Assembly: GCF_004115975.1 (NCBI RefSeq)
Contig: NZ_SDDZ01000010.1
Location: 1 to 64,000, forward strand
Source: Gelidibacter gilvus
Lineage (GTDB): Bacteria > Bacteroidota > Bacteroidia > Flavobacteriales > Flavobacteriaceae
DNA length: 64,000 nt
Direction: 5' to 3'
The notes beneath the pieces are model-generated. The model saw only the letters and a program-made list of their open reading frames with translations, had not been told where the DNA came from and did not search any database. This document shows positions 17,259 to 26,297 of this stretch, one piece after another; the first letter of the stretch is position 1, and every line of letters starts with the position of its first letter. A program made the position numbers and the translations under genes.

Positions 17259-18767
17259 ATGCACACCGTTACTTCCTTTTCGCTTCTTCCTTTCTCAAGG
17301 GCAACTTACAAATCCTTTGAAAAAAGGCACCACCAGAAGATCATACTAAAGGTGTTTTTGCTAGTGATTGCCATATTCTGTTTCACCACTGTCAATGCGC
17401 AAAAGAAAATAAGTTCGAAAAAACTCCATGAAGATTTCGATTATTTAATAGAAGAACTACAACTACAGCATCAAGGGCTTTACCAATATGTTGGCGTACA
17501 GCAAACGGATCGAGAGATTGACAGTATCCGACAAACCCTGCAAAACCCAATGACACGATTGGAGTTCTATAAAAAGTTACGGTACGTTATTGGGCTCACC
17601 AATGAAGGCCATACGTCCATTGCACTCCCAAATTGGACCATGTTTAAAATAGGAATCTCAAAGTCATTCCTGCCGTTGGCGGTGAAGTTATGCGACCAAG
17701 ACCTCATCGTTACACAGAATTTTGGAAAGGACATTAACGGCATTACGAATGGGGTAAAGTTAATCGCGATTAATGACAAAACCATACCTGAGATCCTCGA
17801 ACAATTGTACCCTCTGATTCCCACCGATGGTTTTAATGAAACCTCCAAACATGAATGGGTTGGCGGCCTTCACTTTTCTTTGCTCTACCGATTGGTGTAT
17901 GGCAAGGAAAAAAAGCTCGAACTTCAAGTTCAGGAATTTGGGAGTAACGCTATTAAAAAGATAAGTATTCCTCCCATTAGATTCACCACGTTTAAAAACA
18001 AAAATGCGAAGTTCAAGTCTAAACATTTTGATTATCAGGAATTCAAATTCGAAGCCATCAATGATTCTATAGCCTATTTAAGTGTGCCCAGTTTCAGTAG
18101 GGACGATAGTAATCACAAGGACTTTTTCCAAACGAGTTTCAAGAAAATAGATTCCCTTAACATCAAGCATCTCATTTTAGATGTTCAAGCCAATGGCGGT
18201 GGCACTGAGGGTACTGAAACGCTACTTTTTAGTTATCTGTCAAAGGAAGTCATTCAAAAGTACAAACAAGTGACGATGTTACAGAAACCTTACCATAAAA
18301 ACAAGCACAAGCACGGCTATATAGAGGATGACTGGGCTATTGGCGACACCATTGCCAAAAGAGGAGAATATACATTGTTCACGGATTACTACTCTGATCT
18401 TTATTATGAAAAGCCAGACCCTGAATTGATTTACAGTGGAAAAGTTTATGTCCTGATCAGCGGGGCTACCTTTTCCGGAGGCGCTGAATTTGCAAGTCTT
18501 ATGAAGATGACGGACAGAGCCGTATTTATTGGGGAAGAAACAGGTGGGACCTACGAAGGGAACGTCAGCGGCTATTCTGAAACAATTACATTACCGTATT
18601 CAAAAGTTGAAGTAGACATCCCTACAGTCCACTTTCAAATGAACGTATCTCCCGAAATCAAAGGACGGGGTGTCATGCCTGATTTTAAAGTGCCTCAAAG
18701 TTGGGAAGCTTATTTATATATGAAAAACGCCAAAAAGGAGTTTGCCATAGAATTGATTACTGAATAA
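17259..18767 (+). CDS. Secreted S41-family peptidase
   Basis: 502 residues. The N-terminal hydrophobic segment (about 28-47, ending TVNAQ) is a signal peptide with a long, basic n-region; a later Met is not better placed. S41 (tail-specific / C-terminal-processing) fold: a PDZ-like region near 140-185 (LIVTQNFG, GVKLIAINDK), then LILDVQANGGG (305-315), the catalytic-Ser segment SGATFSGGAEF (S406 in the TxS position), and IGEETGG (424-430). Probably a periplasmic or exported serine peptidase. A degenerate NGGG in place of the usual RNNGGG is noted but common. Confidence 0.85.
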   Translation: MHTVTSFSLLPFSRATYKSFEKRHHQKIILKVFLLVIAIFCFTTVNAQKKISSKKLHEDFDYLIEELQLQHQGLYQYVGVQQTDREIDSIRQTLQNPMTRLEFYKKLRYVIGLTNEGHTSIALPNWTMFKIGISKSFLPLAVKLCDQDLIVTQNFGKDINGITNGVKLIAINDKTIPEILEQLYPLIPTDGFNETSKHEWVGGLHFSLLYRLVYGKEKKLELQVQEFGSNAIKKISIPPIRFTTFKNKNAKFKSKHFDYQEFKFEAINDSIAYLSVPSFSRDDSNHKDFFQTSFKKIDSLNIKHLILDVQANGGGTEGTETLLFSYLSKEVIQKYKQVTMLQKPYHKNKHKHGYIEDDWAIGDTIAKRGEYTLFTDYYSDLYYEKPDPELIYSGKVYVLISGATFSGGAEFASLMKMTDRAVFIGEETGGTYEGNVSGYSETITLPYSKVEVDIPTVHFQMNVSPEIKGRGVMPDFKVPQSWEAYLYMKNAKKEFAIELITE

Positions 18768-18832
18768 AGACAATGCTGGCGAGGGCGGTTCCGCCCGTGT
18801 CTCGCAACGGTGTATATGATCGAGCATAAACG

Positions 18833-19111
18833 ATGTTTACACTAGAAGACATAGAATTGGCGCACGGCAAAATTAAATCAGGCGCTGAATTTCCAAAATA
18901 CATCCAGGAGATTAAAGGACTTGGTGTAACTGCATTTGATACTTGCGTTACTGACAGTCATACAATTTATTTTGGAAAAAACGGATTCCAAGCAACACCC
19001 AAACCACAATATGATGCTATGACCATAGCCAACAAAAGCGACAAAGATAGGTTCCGTCACCTACCGCATAAACCATCGTCTAATTTCTTTAAAAATAAGG
19101 CAATGTTTTAA
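18833..19111 (+). pseudogene. DUF1398 protein, C-terminus lost
   Basis: 92 codons. The first about 75 residues follow DUF1398 (YcgX-like): F-x-KYIQEIKGLGVTAFDTCVTD, then a SHTIYFGKNGF strand and DKDRFRH. After DKDRFRH the normal continuation YLKIHQQG is missing and the translation becomes unlike the family (LPHKPSSNFFKN), ending early. The missing half is found intact as an orphan at 22868-23061, whose first 30 bases overlap this copy almost identically. Best read as a degraded copy. Confidence 0.6.
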
Positions 19112-19253
19112 CGTTTTAGAAGTCAAAAAAATTATGAAACCACTGGTAAGTTTGGAGAAAGTGACTATGTTTAGGCTGTATTTACTTTGTCGTCATGTAT
19201 TGGGCAAGTCAGTGGCATTGATACAGACCGTTAACCTCTAATAATCGAGTAGA

Positions 19254-19487
19254 ATGAATAAACTAACGAAATTCAGGATCTTAAGTTTTTCCGCTTTCAT
19301 CATTATTTTCCTTATCATCTCAACCTTAATGAATCTTTTCTTTGAAGATTTAGGTGGCGCCTATAAAGCCATGATTTCCGGTGGTCTTACGGCACTTTTG
19401 GCACCAAGAACTGAGAAGTTGAAAACCCAATCGGGAATACAAAGGCAGTTGGTATGGGTTTTCCTTAAGAAGCCGATTTCTATTTAG
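19254..19487 (+). CDS. Small membrane protein, unknown
   Basis: 77 residues. One clear membrane helix (about 8-28, FRILSFSAFIIIFLIISTLMN) and a second weaker hydrophobic stretch (GGAYKAMISGGLTALLAP), then a basic tail. It ends in KKPISI and looks complete. No family assigned. Confidence 0.5.
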   Translation: MNKLTKFRILSFSAFIIIFLIISTLMNLFFEDLGGAYKAMISGGLTALLAPRTEKLKTQSGIQRQLVWVFLKKPISI

Positions 19488-19598
19488 AATTGGCATTCCA
19501 CTCTTATTAATCGTTGCGAATTCTAAAAAATATAAAAGAGAGGATTGATAACTCAAGTTGCCACTGGCTTTCCGGAAGTTCACTAATTGACCAACCAA

Positions 19599-20246
19599 AT
19601 GAGATATTTAACGCGGATAGTAAAGTGGAGTTTGGTGCTTCTGCTCTTGCCCTTGTCATATCTCATCATGTCATTGCTCCTCACATCTATTACTGTAAAT
19701 AAGAGCCATCAAAATGACAGCAATATCGAAACGATTTATCTTAATACCAATGGCGTCCATTTAAATATTGTTCTTCCTATTGCCCAAATAGATCCTGCTT
19801 TGCTTAGAGACCTAAAATACTTTGACGAAGATTCTTATTTGTCTTTTGGTTGGGGTGAAGAAAACTTTTATATCCATACCCCAAATTGGAGCGATCTCAC
19901 CTTCAGAAATGCGATTAGCGCCTTATTCGTTCAAAGTTCTACCTTAATGCACGTTTCCATGCATCGTGTGAAACAATCCGATTGGATTGAAATTAAACTC
20001 TCCAAAACACAGTTAAAACAACTCCACAACTACGTGCGCCATAGCTTTAAAACAGATAGCCACGGATTTAAAAAAATGCTCATTGATCAAGGGTATACAC
20101 AATCGGACGATTTCTATAAAGCCCATGGAAACTACACCATCTTTAATACGTGTAACACTTGGGTGAATACCGGTTTTAAGGAAAGTGGCCTAAAGGCTTG
20201 TCTTTGGACACCGTTTGATTTTGGGCTCATTCGTAAGTATGAATGA
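19599..20246 (+). CDS. DUF2459 / TIGR02117-type protein
   Basis: 215 residues from the ATG at 19599 (a TTG four codons upstream is less likely). An N-terminal membrane helix (about 8-30) is followed by a conserved domain: YLNTNGVHLNIVLP, FGWGEENFYIHTPNW and the C-terminal FNTCNTWVNTGFKESGLKACLWTPFDFGL. This matches DUF2459, also called the urease-region conserved hypothetical family. The conserved His and NxCN motif suggest a papain-like hydrolase fold, which is an inference. No urease genes are nearby. Confidence 0.75.
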   Translation: MRYLTRIVKWSLVLLLLPLSYLIMSLLLTSITVNKSHQNDSNIETIYLNTNGVHLNIVLPIAQIDPALLRDLKYFDEDSYLSFGWGEENFYIHTPNWSDLTFRNAISALFVQSSTLMHVSMHRVKQSDWIEIKLSKTQLKQLHNYVRHSFKTDSHGFKKMLIDQGYTQSDDFYKAHGNYTIFNTCNTWVNTGFKESGLKACLWTPFDFGLIRKYE

Positions 20247-20271
20247 CGGCTTTAATGCCTGGATTATAAAT

Positions 20272-20305
20272 GGGTTAGGGACACGATTGACCGCATCCCT
20301 AACCT
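20272..20305. terminator. Hairpin between convergent genes
   Basis: GGTTAGGGA (20273-20281) pairs perfectly with TCCCTAACC (20296-20304) across a 14-nt loop. It lies between the convergent DUF2459 and flavoprotein genes; the T-rich tract is weak, so a shared terminator is likely but not certain. Confidence 0.55.
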
Positions 20306-20365
20306 AATTATACAATTCATATTCTCGAGGCAAATCTACGAGGCACGAGTTTGCCATTTGACAGT

Positions 20366-22075
20366 TTACGCCTCTACCGGTGATAAACTCGCCGCATGTT
20401 CCGCCACGATATGCCCATAGACCAGACCCTGACAGATGGTTCCCCCTGCACCCGGATAGACTCTACCAAAAATATTGGCGGCCGTATTTCCTATGGCATA
20501 CAACCCTTCTATAGCTGATTTATCTTCACGTAAAACTCTGCCATGCTCATCTGCCACCAGACCACCACAAGTTCCCAAATCGGACAGGACCACCTTTACG
20601 GCATATAATTTTCCTTTAAGCGCCAATAAATTCGGATTGGGTTTCACTGTTGGATCGCCATAATAACGATCATAAGCACTTTCTCCTCTTTGGAAATCGT
20701 CGTCTTTACCAGTTTCTGCTAGGGCATTGAACCTATCAAAAGTTGATTTAAATTCCTTTGCAGGTAAGCCTGTTAACTTTGCAATTTCTTCAGGAGAATC
20801 AGCTGAAAAAGCAATTCCGGCATCATACCATTCTTTTGGCAGCTTAGCCCTTGGGAAAACAGATCCCCCAAGAATATATCTATTGCGATAGGTTTGGTCA
20901 AACACCAACCACATATCTCCAATGGGCGTTCCTTCTTTTTCATCGGCCAAGAGCTTTTGACCAAAACTCATATAATCCGTCGCTTCATTAATAAACCGTT
21001 TGCCTTTGGCATTGACCATAAAACTCCCTGGCAGCGAACGCTCCGCCAAAAGAACCATAGGGTTTTCTCCTTTCTTTAACGGAGAAATGGCAGGGAACCA
21101 CCAAGATTCCTTCATAAGATCGATAGCGGCTCCAATCTTTTGGGAAAGCTGGATGGCATCTCCGGTATTTCCTTCTGCTCCAAAACTATAGTGATCGCCC
21201 AAAGATTCTGATTGGTATTTTTGTCGCATCGGCATATTGTGGTCAAAGCCACCAGCAGCCAATACAACACCACGCGTTACTTTTATTTCTTTCTTTGTGC
21301 CGTCGTGATCTACTACCGCGCCAACAACGCGATCGCCGTCCACCAGCAATTCTACCAATTTTGTATTGGTTGCTACGGGAATATTGTTGTTAATAGCTCC
21401 AGCAAACAACCCAGCCGCTATCGCCTGACCTCCAGCCACCAAGTCTTTTCCAACGATCTTACCGCCTATACCCTGAAAAAGTCTTTTGAAGATAATGGGA
21501 AAAGCCTTTCCTGGCTTACGCATCATCAAGTTCAACCACTTATAATCATAGCCGGTTACAGGCATAGGCAAAGAGGCTGCCATCAGGCCTGGTCTAAATC
21601 GTGAAATCTCATTCCCCAGTCTTTTGAGATCGAAGGGTTGACACTCACAAGTTCTTCCCATGGCGTCTCCTCCAGGCTCTTCCGGATGGTAATCGGAATA
21701 GCCCTTCGCCCAAAAAAAGGTCATTGGGGTTGTGCGTCTAAGCATTTCAATGGTGGCATTTCCATGCTTGAGAAAAGATTGCCATCGCTCTGGTGGCGAA
21801 TCATTGCCTACAACAGCCTTGAGATATTGCTCTCCCTTTTCAAGCGTATCTTTCGAGCCATTCTCAGTCAGCACAGGGTTGGCCGGAATCCAAAAAGCAC
21901 CTCCTGATAGTGCCGTGGAACCACCAACGTATTCCGTCTTTTCTATAATTAAACTTTTTAAATTCTTTTCATGTCCGGCTAAGGCTGCAGAAATACCCGT
22001 TCCCGAGCCCACAATAAGCAGGTCCACAGTTGTGTTTGCCGCCAGCACTTCTGCTGAAATATTAGATGTCTTCAT
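20366..22075 (-). CDS. KstD-like FAD-dependent oxidoreductase
   Basis: 569 residues. Rossmann FAD site VDLLIVGSGTGISAALAG (about 18-35) with the Glu of the dinucleotide fold in IIEKTEYVGGST. GGSTALSGGAFWIPANPV follows, a hallmark of 3-ketosteroid delta1-dehydrogenases and related FAD-binding dehydrogenases. The C-terminal GTCGGLVADEHGRVL and YAIGNTAANIFGRVYPGAGGTICQG close the FAD domain. Likely desaturates a ketosteroid-like or other cyclic ketone substrate. No steroid-degradation neighbours are visible, so the true substrate is open. No signal peptide. An inverted repeat upstream may be its operator. Confidence 0.8.
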   Translation of the reverse strand: MKTSNISAEVLAANTTVDLLIVGSGTGISAALAGHEKNLKSLIIEKTEYVGGSTALSGGAFWIPANPVLTENGSKDTLEKGEQYLKAVVGNDSPPERWQSFLKHGNATIEMLRRTTPMTFFWAKGYSDYHPEEPGGDAMGRTCECQPFDLKRLGNEISRFRPGLMAASLPMPVTGYDYKWLNLMMRKPGKAFPIIFKRLFQGIGGKIVGKDLVAGGQAIAAGLFAGAINNNIPVATNTKLVELLVDGDRVVGAVVDHDGTKKEIKVTRGVVLAAGGFDHNMPMRQKYQSESLGDHYSFGAEGNTGDAIQLSQKIGAAIDLMKESWWFPAISPLKKGENPMVLLAERSLPGSFMVNAKGKRFINEATDYMSFGQKLLADEKEGTPIGDMWLVFDQTYRNRYILGGSVFPRAKLPKEWYDAGIAFSADSPEEIAKLTGLPAKEFKSTFDRFNALAETGKDDDFQRGESAYDRYYGDPTVKPNPNLLALKGKLYAVKVVLSDLGTCGGLVADEHGRVLREDKSAIEGLYAIGNTAANIFGRVYPGAGGTICQGLVYGHIVAEHAASLSPVEA

Positions 22076-22439
22076 ATATGTTTTTTACTTATTAAACCAA
22101 TAACAGAGGTCAGTTAGAATATATATTTTCTGTTCTGAGCCTCCGAAAAATCAAGTTACGGAATTAATGTCAGTCACACCATGACATAAGTCATTGAACA
22201 ACTCCTAATATTTTAGGGGAAATTATAATCACTAAGCGATTAGCGCTCACTTTTAAAATGATGTCGTCTGTGTTTCAGGATTCTCAATCGGACAAGGAGC
22301 AAACTGTAAGCGTTTTACAAATAGATCATTGTCCTTATTCTGAAATTTGTAAAAAGGTGGTAATTTAGGATTTAGATAGAAGAATCACTTGATGTAAATT
22401 GATCTGTGTTTTCTACTCATGATGAAAAAAATAGTACAA
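22076..22439. promoter_or_regulatory. Upstream region of the flavoprotein gene with inverted repeat
   Basis: No gene. ATGAC-ATAA-GTCAT at 22181-22194 is a perfect 5-bp inverted repeat about 106 bp before the flavoprotein start, and further GTCA/TGAC half-sites lie at 22169-22176. Candidate operator for a local regulator; no -7 consensus was found. Confidence 0.35.
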
Positions 22440-22616
22440 ATGAAAAAAACCTTACCCTTAATCCTAATTAGTGCCATTGCAATTCTAATTATTTCGAACT
22501 TTATAGTATCGGAAAAATATGACCCCGGATTTTGGGTATCAAGTTTATCAAGTCTATTAATTATCATAGCGATGGGATTAACCATTAGAGCCCACAAAAA
22601 ACAAGACCGAATCTAA
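22440..22616 (+). CDS. Small two-helix membrane protein
   Basis: 58 residues from the ATG at 22440 (an ATG at 22419 would add seven residues). Two hydrophobic helices (about 5-23 and 33-50) joined by a short polar turn SEKYDPGFW, with a basic end RAHKKQDRI. Unknown function; typical of small stand-alone membrane proteins in this phylum. Confidence 0.45.
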   Translation: MKKTLPLILISAIAILIISNFIVSEKYDPGFWVSSLSSLLIIIAMGLTIRAHKKQDRI

Positions 22617-22772
22617 ATATTTATAAAACATTACAATCGTATGGGCTAGTGCAGACGGCAGCACATGTTCCAGATATCGTACACATACAACTACTGTTCA
22701 ACAACATAGCACGCAACCAAACCTAAACAAGGCTGAAATAAATTAACAAAAAATTTAAAACTCACTAAAAAA

Positions 22773-22862
22773 ATAAAACCAATTATCTACGCAGTATTCG
22801 GCTTACTTATAGCAACCAGTTGTGAAAACAAAAAAGCCGAAGAAATAGCCCAGGATTTAGAA
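22773..22862 (+). pseudogene. Broken duplicate of a lipoprotein signal region
   Basis: The frame reads KPIIYAVFGLLIATSCENKKAEEIAQ, nearly the same as the start of the lipoprotein gene at 28225 (KPIIYAVLGLLITTSCKNNKAAEIAQ), with matching DNA. The ATG is ATA here, so translation would not start. After about 30 codons the similarity ends and the frame runs into a stop inside the DUF1398 fragment. A truncated, dead duplicate. Confidence 0.7.
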
Positions 22863-22867
22863 GCGCA

Positions 22868-23061
22868 ACAAAAGTGACAAAGATAAGTTCCGTCACTATT
22901 TGAAAATCCATCAACAAGGGCAAACTAACTATTTTACATATTGTAAAGATTGTGCTGAAAAGGGAATTAAAAAGTGGATTATGAATCTTGATAAAATGAC
23001 TTGTACCTATTATGATCAGGTTCAAAATGAGATAGTAGTGGAAAAAGTGCCTCTAGCATAA
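22868..23061 (+). pseudogene. Orphan C-terminal half of a DUF1398 gene
   Basis: Reads SDKDKFRHYLKIHQQG, then FTYCKDCAEKGIKKWIMNLDKMTCTYYD, ending EKVPLA and a stop, the normal C-terminal half of DUF1398. It has no start and joins out of frame to the broken lipoprotein start just upstream. The DNA caacaaaag[t]gacaaagata[a]gttccgtcac matches the last family-like part of the copy at 18833-19111 with two differences, so the two pieces together would cover the whole domain. Confidence 0.7.
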
Positions 23062-23770
23062 AACTCTAGACCTCTTTTTGTAATATGGCCCAATCTTCCA
23101 AAATAAATATAATTGATATCTAAACATTGTTATTTCACCCTCACAAAAAAAATCCCGCTTGATGATCAGCTGGTCGGTTCGTTACACCGATAAGCTGTTT
23201 TCCTATGCCCTGCCAAGTAAATAATAATAGGTTTAAGTTTTTGGATTTTGCAAAAGACTTTTTTGTAAGACCATTATAATTTATACAAGGTTTTATTCCC
23301 CTCGCCGCCATAAGAAACTTATTTTTAGCGTTTTATAAAAGCGGTTTCCTAATCGGAATGACAGGACTCCTTTTAATAACTTTTGGACACTGGTTCCTTA
23401 AGATTGTGATAAATCTTTAGTGCTACACGCCAGTATTGTCTCTGTTAGCTTTAGCATCAAAGAGCCTAAATACCAAGCTAGAGAAAAAATTACCGAAAAT
23501 ATCCTGTTAGAAACAAGCTCTATATCATTCTATTTAGAACAACAAAAATATATGGATTTCTAATATAAAAGTTTGTAGAAAGTTAGTAGATTGGCACTTA
23601 GAAATTTAACTGATCTGTAAAGATCAGCAAATTGCTTCCACCGCTTAACAAATCACATGGTAATTCTAACAGACAAAATAAATCCCACAAAAATACCAAC
23701 ACCTAAAAACTGTTCGTGTTGGACTTTTCCCTTACTAATTAACAGAAATCCAAAATTTTCAGTGACTCAA
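23062..23770. other. Decayed spacer with two open-frame remnants and an inverted repeat
   Basis: No intact gene. At 23280-23420 a frame without a start ends in a hydrophobic helix (FLIGMTGLLLITFGHWF). At 23402-23563 another frame reads like a protein tail (SIKEPKYQAREKITENILL). Both look like 3' remnants. A perfect 7-bp inverted repeat CTGATCT-GTAA-AGATCAG at 23610-23627 lies about 145 bp before the next gene and may be an operator or terminator. Confidence 0.35.
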
Positions 23771-26242
23771 ATGTCCGATCTTTTAAATAAGATTCTGGTG
23801 ATTTGTATATTATCAGCAAACCTTTTGGCCTATGGTGCGCCTCCACAAGATCGATTAACCAGCAAGGACTCCAGTTCAAATTTAAGTAGCTATACCCTTA
23901 TAGAAAAGGAATTCAATTACTTGGCTCCGGAATCAGGTAACGTCTATTTAGTTTGGCAAATTGAGGGGATTGAATTGAGCGAGCTTCTAACCCTCAATGA
24001 CCACAGCAAGCTTACCGATGGACTGTTATACACCCCCATGCAAGCATCGGAAGAAGGGTTTAAAGTAAAGTTAAAGGTGCCTGCAACTACCCATATCAAC
24101 TACGATTTCTGGAGCACCAAAAACAAACAAGGCCATTATATAGATCATTGGGACTTGAAATCTCGTGGACGCCAACTCGTAACGGACGACACCCCAATTA
24201 TCAAACAAGCCCATTATGTTGCCATGCAAACAAAATCGGCTTCGCGACTGATTTCCAAAGGATGGTTGTTATTGGCCTTTCTCATGGTTTTATATTTTCT
24301 GTGGTATGTCTTACAAAAAAGAAGGGTCGAAATTCTAAAGTCACCCACACCATTTGAGAGCATCCTTTTTATTGGATTAAGTTTACTATTGCTACTAGCT
24401 TTGGCACGTTCTGAAATTCTGGGGTTGAACCCCACAAATTACCTTAATAACCCAAAACTTATAATTGATCTCGTGAGGGGAAGTTTTAGTGATTTCACTT
24501 TTGTGGCCACTATCACCCTTATTTTTGGTCTTGCTACTTTACTGACTAATCCTATAAAAATCAAAAATAGTCTTCGCCTCATATTTATTATACTGGCTGT
24601 GGGCGTAACAATTGCTGCGTTCGTAAATATTACCAATATCATTTTATTAGGAAAACCCTTTACCTATCAATGGCTATATTATTCGGACTTTTTAGGCAGT
24701 GATGAAGCCAAGACGGCTTTTAAAGAAAACATCTCTGTTGGCATTGTTCTTAACTTAATAGCCTATGGCGTATCCCTCTTACTACTGGCACGACTTTTAT
24801 ATATCGCCTATCAGCTTTTGAAGAGTAAAAAACACGTAAAATACACCATCTTTTCTTTCCTTGGATTAGGTCTGATAAGCTTGGTTTGGTTTGCAAGTGA
24901 AACCCAAGTATCTTGGTCTAAAGGCCAATCACAAAACGCCATTACCGCTTTTGTTCAGTCGATGTTCACGGCCAATTCAAAGGCTTCCTTTTTTACTTTA
25001 GACCTGACTACAGAAGAGGAAGCTTTTGACCCCGCCAAGAGCACACTTCTAGAAAAGCCGAGGATCTCCAACGAACATGGAGTCAAAAACGTAGTAGTTA
25101 TCGTGCTCGAATCGGCTGGGGCGGAATATTTCGATGCTTATGGTGGACGCTTTGGATTAAGTCCCAATCTCAATAAATATGCAGAACAGGCCTTAATTTT
25201 TGATCAAATGTATGCCCACAGTCCGGCAACTAATTTTTCGCTTGTTTCTATGCTTGCCTCTATGTACCCAGATCTATCTTTTAAGAGCATCACCCAAGAA
25301 CACCCTGAAATCAATCACCCTACAATGTCATCACGTCTTAAAGAGGAAGGTTATAGAACCTCGTTCTTCACCTCGGCAGACCTTCGCTTTCAAAATTGCG
25401 ACACCTATTTGGCACATCGGGGATTTGACCTTGTTGAAGATTTCTCGAAGATCACCTGTGAGGACCATTTTCAATTGGCGGATACCTCTTATAAAGAAGG
25501 CAATGGCATCAACGATTTATGTTTAGCCGATCGCTTCTCAACTTGGATCGATGAGGATCCCAACCAAAACTTCTTTTCCATGCTCTGGACCGTTCAAGGC
25601 CATTATCCCTATTTTTTTGAAGATGAAGAACAGGATTTTGGCGTTTCAAATCTAAGTTTCAATAGGTATTTAAATTGTTTAAAGCGTAACGACGAACTGG
25701 TAGGAGCGGTCATGCAGTTTTTAGAAGACAAAGGTTTAGCCTCAAGTACACTGGTAGTGGTAACTGGGGACCATGGCGAAGCCTTTGGTCAGCACTCACA
25801 ATACGGCCATGGCACTGGTATCTATGAAGAAAACTTAAAGGTGCCACTTTATTTGATCAACCACACTTTGTTCAACGGCGAGCGTATAAAAGATATTGCA
25901 GGAATGAAAGATTTGGCAACCACAGTGCTTCCCATGTTGGGGATGGCAGTTCCTGAAATATGGCAAGGTCGAAATTTGTTAAGCTCGACCTCTAATGAAG
26001 CCTATTTTTTTGCTCCCTGGTCAGACTATCTTTTTGGATACAGGAATGGCGATTTAAAATATATATTTAATGAAACGGAGAACACGGTTCAAGTTTATAA
26101 CTTAAAAAATGATCCTAAAGAGCTCCATAATCTTTACCATAATGAGATGGAGGCCGCAATTATAAAAGCAAGAAGTAAAGTAGCCTCATGGGTACAATTT
26201 CAAGACAAGTTTATGACGGACCTTTTACAAGCGGATCAGTAA
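23771..26242 (+). CDS. LTA-synthase-like sulfatase-fold phosphotransferase
   Basis: About 823 residues from the ATG at 23771, chosen because it begins a signal peptide (MSDLLNKILVICILSANLLAYG); the frame opens 38 codons earlier. Layout: signal, periplasmic beta-sandwich (about 35-160; NYLAPESGNVYLVWQ, LTDGLLYTPMQ, YDFWSTKNKQGHYIDHWDL), four to five membrane helices (about 170-390), then a sulfatase/alkaline-phosphatase-fold domain (about 430-790) with VVIVLESAGAEYFDAYGG, SPATNFSLVSML (nucleophile region) and VVTGDHGEAFGQHSQYGHG (metal ligands). Such enzymes transfer phosphoglycerol or phosphoethanolamine to glycans or lipids, or cut sulfate esters. The next gene starts 55 bp later, so they form a likely operon for surface glycan handling. 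Confidence 0.75.
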   Translation: MSDLLNKILVICILSANLLAYGAPPQDRLTSKDSSSNLSSYTLIEKEFNYLAPESGNVYLVWQIEGIELSELLTLNDHSKLTDGLLYTPMQASEEGFKVKLKVPATTHINYDFWSTKNKQGHYIDHWDLKSRGRQLVTDDTPIIKQAHYVAMQTKSASRLISKGWLLLAFLMVLYFLWYVLQKRRVEILKSPTPFESILFIGLSLLLLLALARSEILGLNPTNYLNNPKLIIDLVRGSFSDFTFVATITLIFGLATLLTNPIKIKNSLRLIFIILAVGVTIAAFVNITNIILLGKPFTYQWLYYSDFLGSDEAKTAFKENISVGIVLNLIAYGVSLLLLARLLYIAYQLLKSKKHVKYTIFSFLGLGLISLVWFASETQVSWSKGQSQNAITAFVQSMFTANSKASFFTLDLTTEEEAFDPAKSTLLEKPRISNEHGVKNVVVIVLESAGAEYFDAYGGRFGLSPNLNKYAEQALIFDQMYAHSPATNFSLVSMLASMYPDLSFKSITQEHPEINHPTMSSRLKEEGYRTSFFTSADLRFQNCDTYLAHRGFDLVEDFSKITCEDHFQLADTSYKEGNGINDLCLADRFSTWIDEDPNQNFFSMLWTVQGHYPYFFEDEEQDFGVSNLSFNRYLNCLKRNDELVGAVMQFLEDKGLASSTLVVVTGDHGEAFGQHSQYGHGTGIYEENLKVPLYLINHTLFNGERIKDIAGMKDLATTVLPMLGMAVPEIWQGRNLLSSTSNEAYFFAPWSDYLFGYRNGDLKYIFNETENTVQVYNLKNDPKELHNLYHNEMEAAIIKARSKVASWVQFQDKFMTDLLQADQ

Positions 26243-26297
26243 CTAATTATTTTAAATTCGAGATGGGCAAATCTAATAAAACGTTTACCAAACCATT

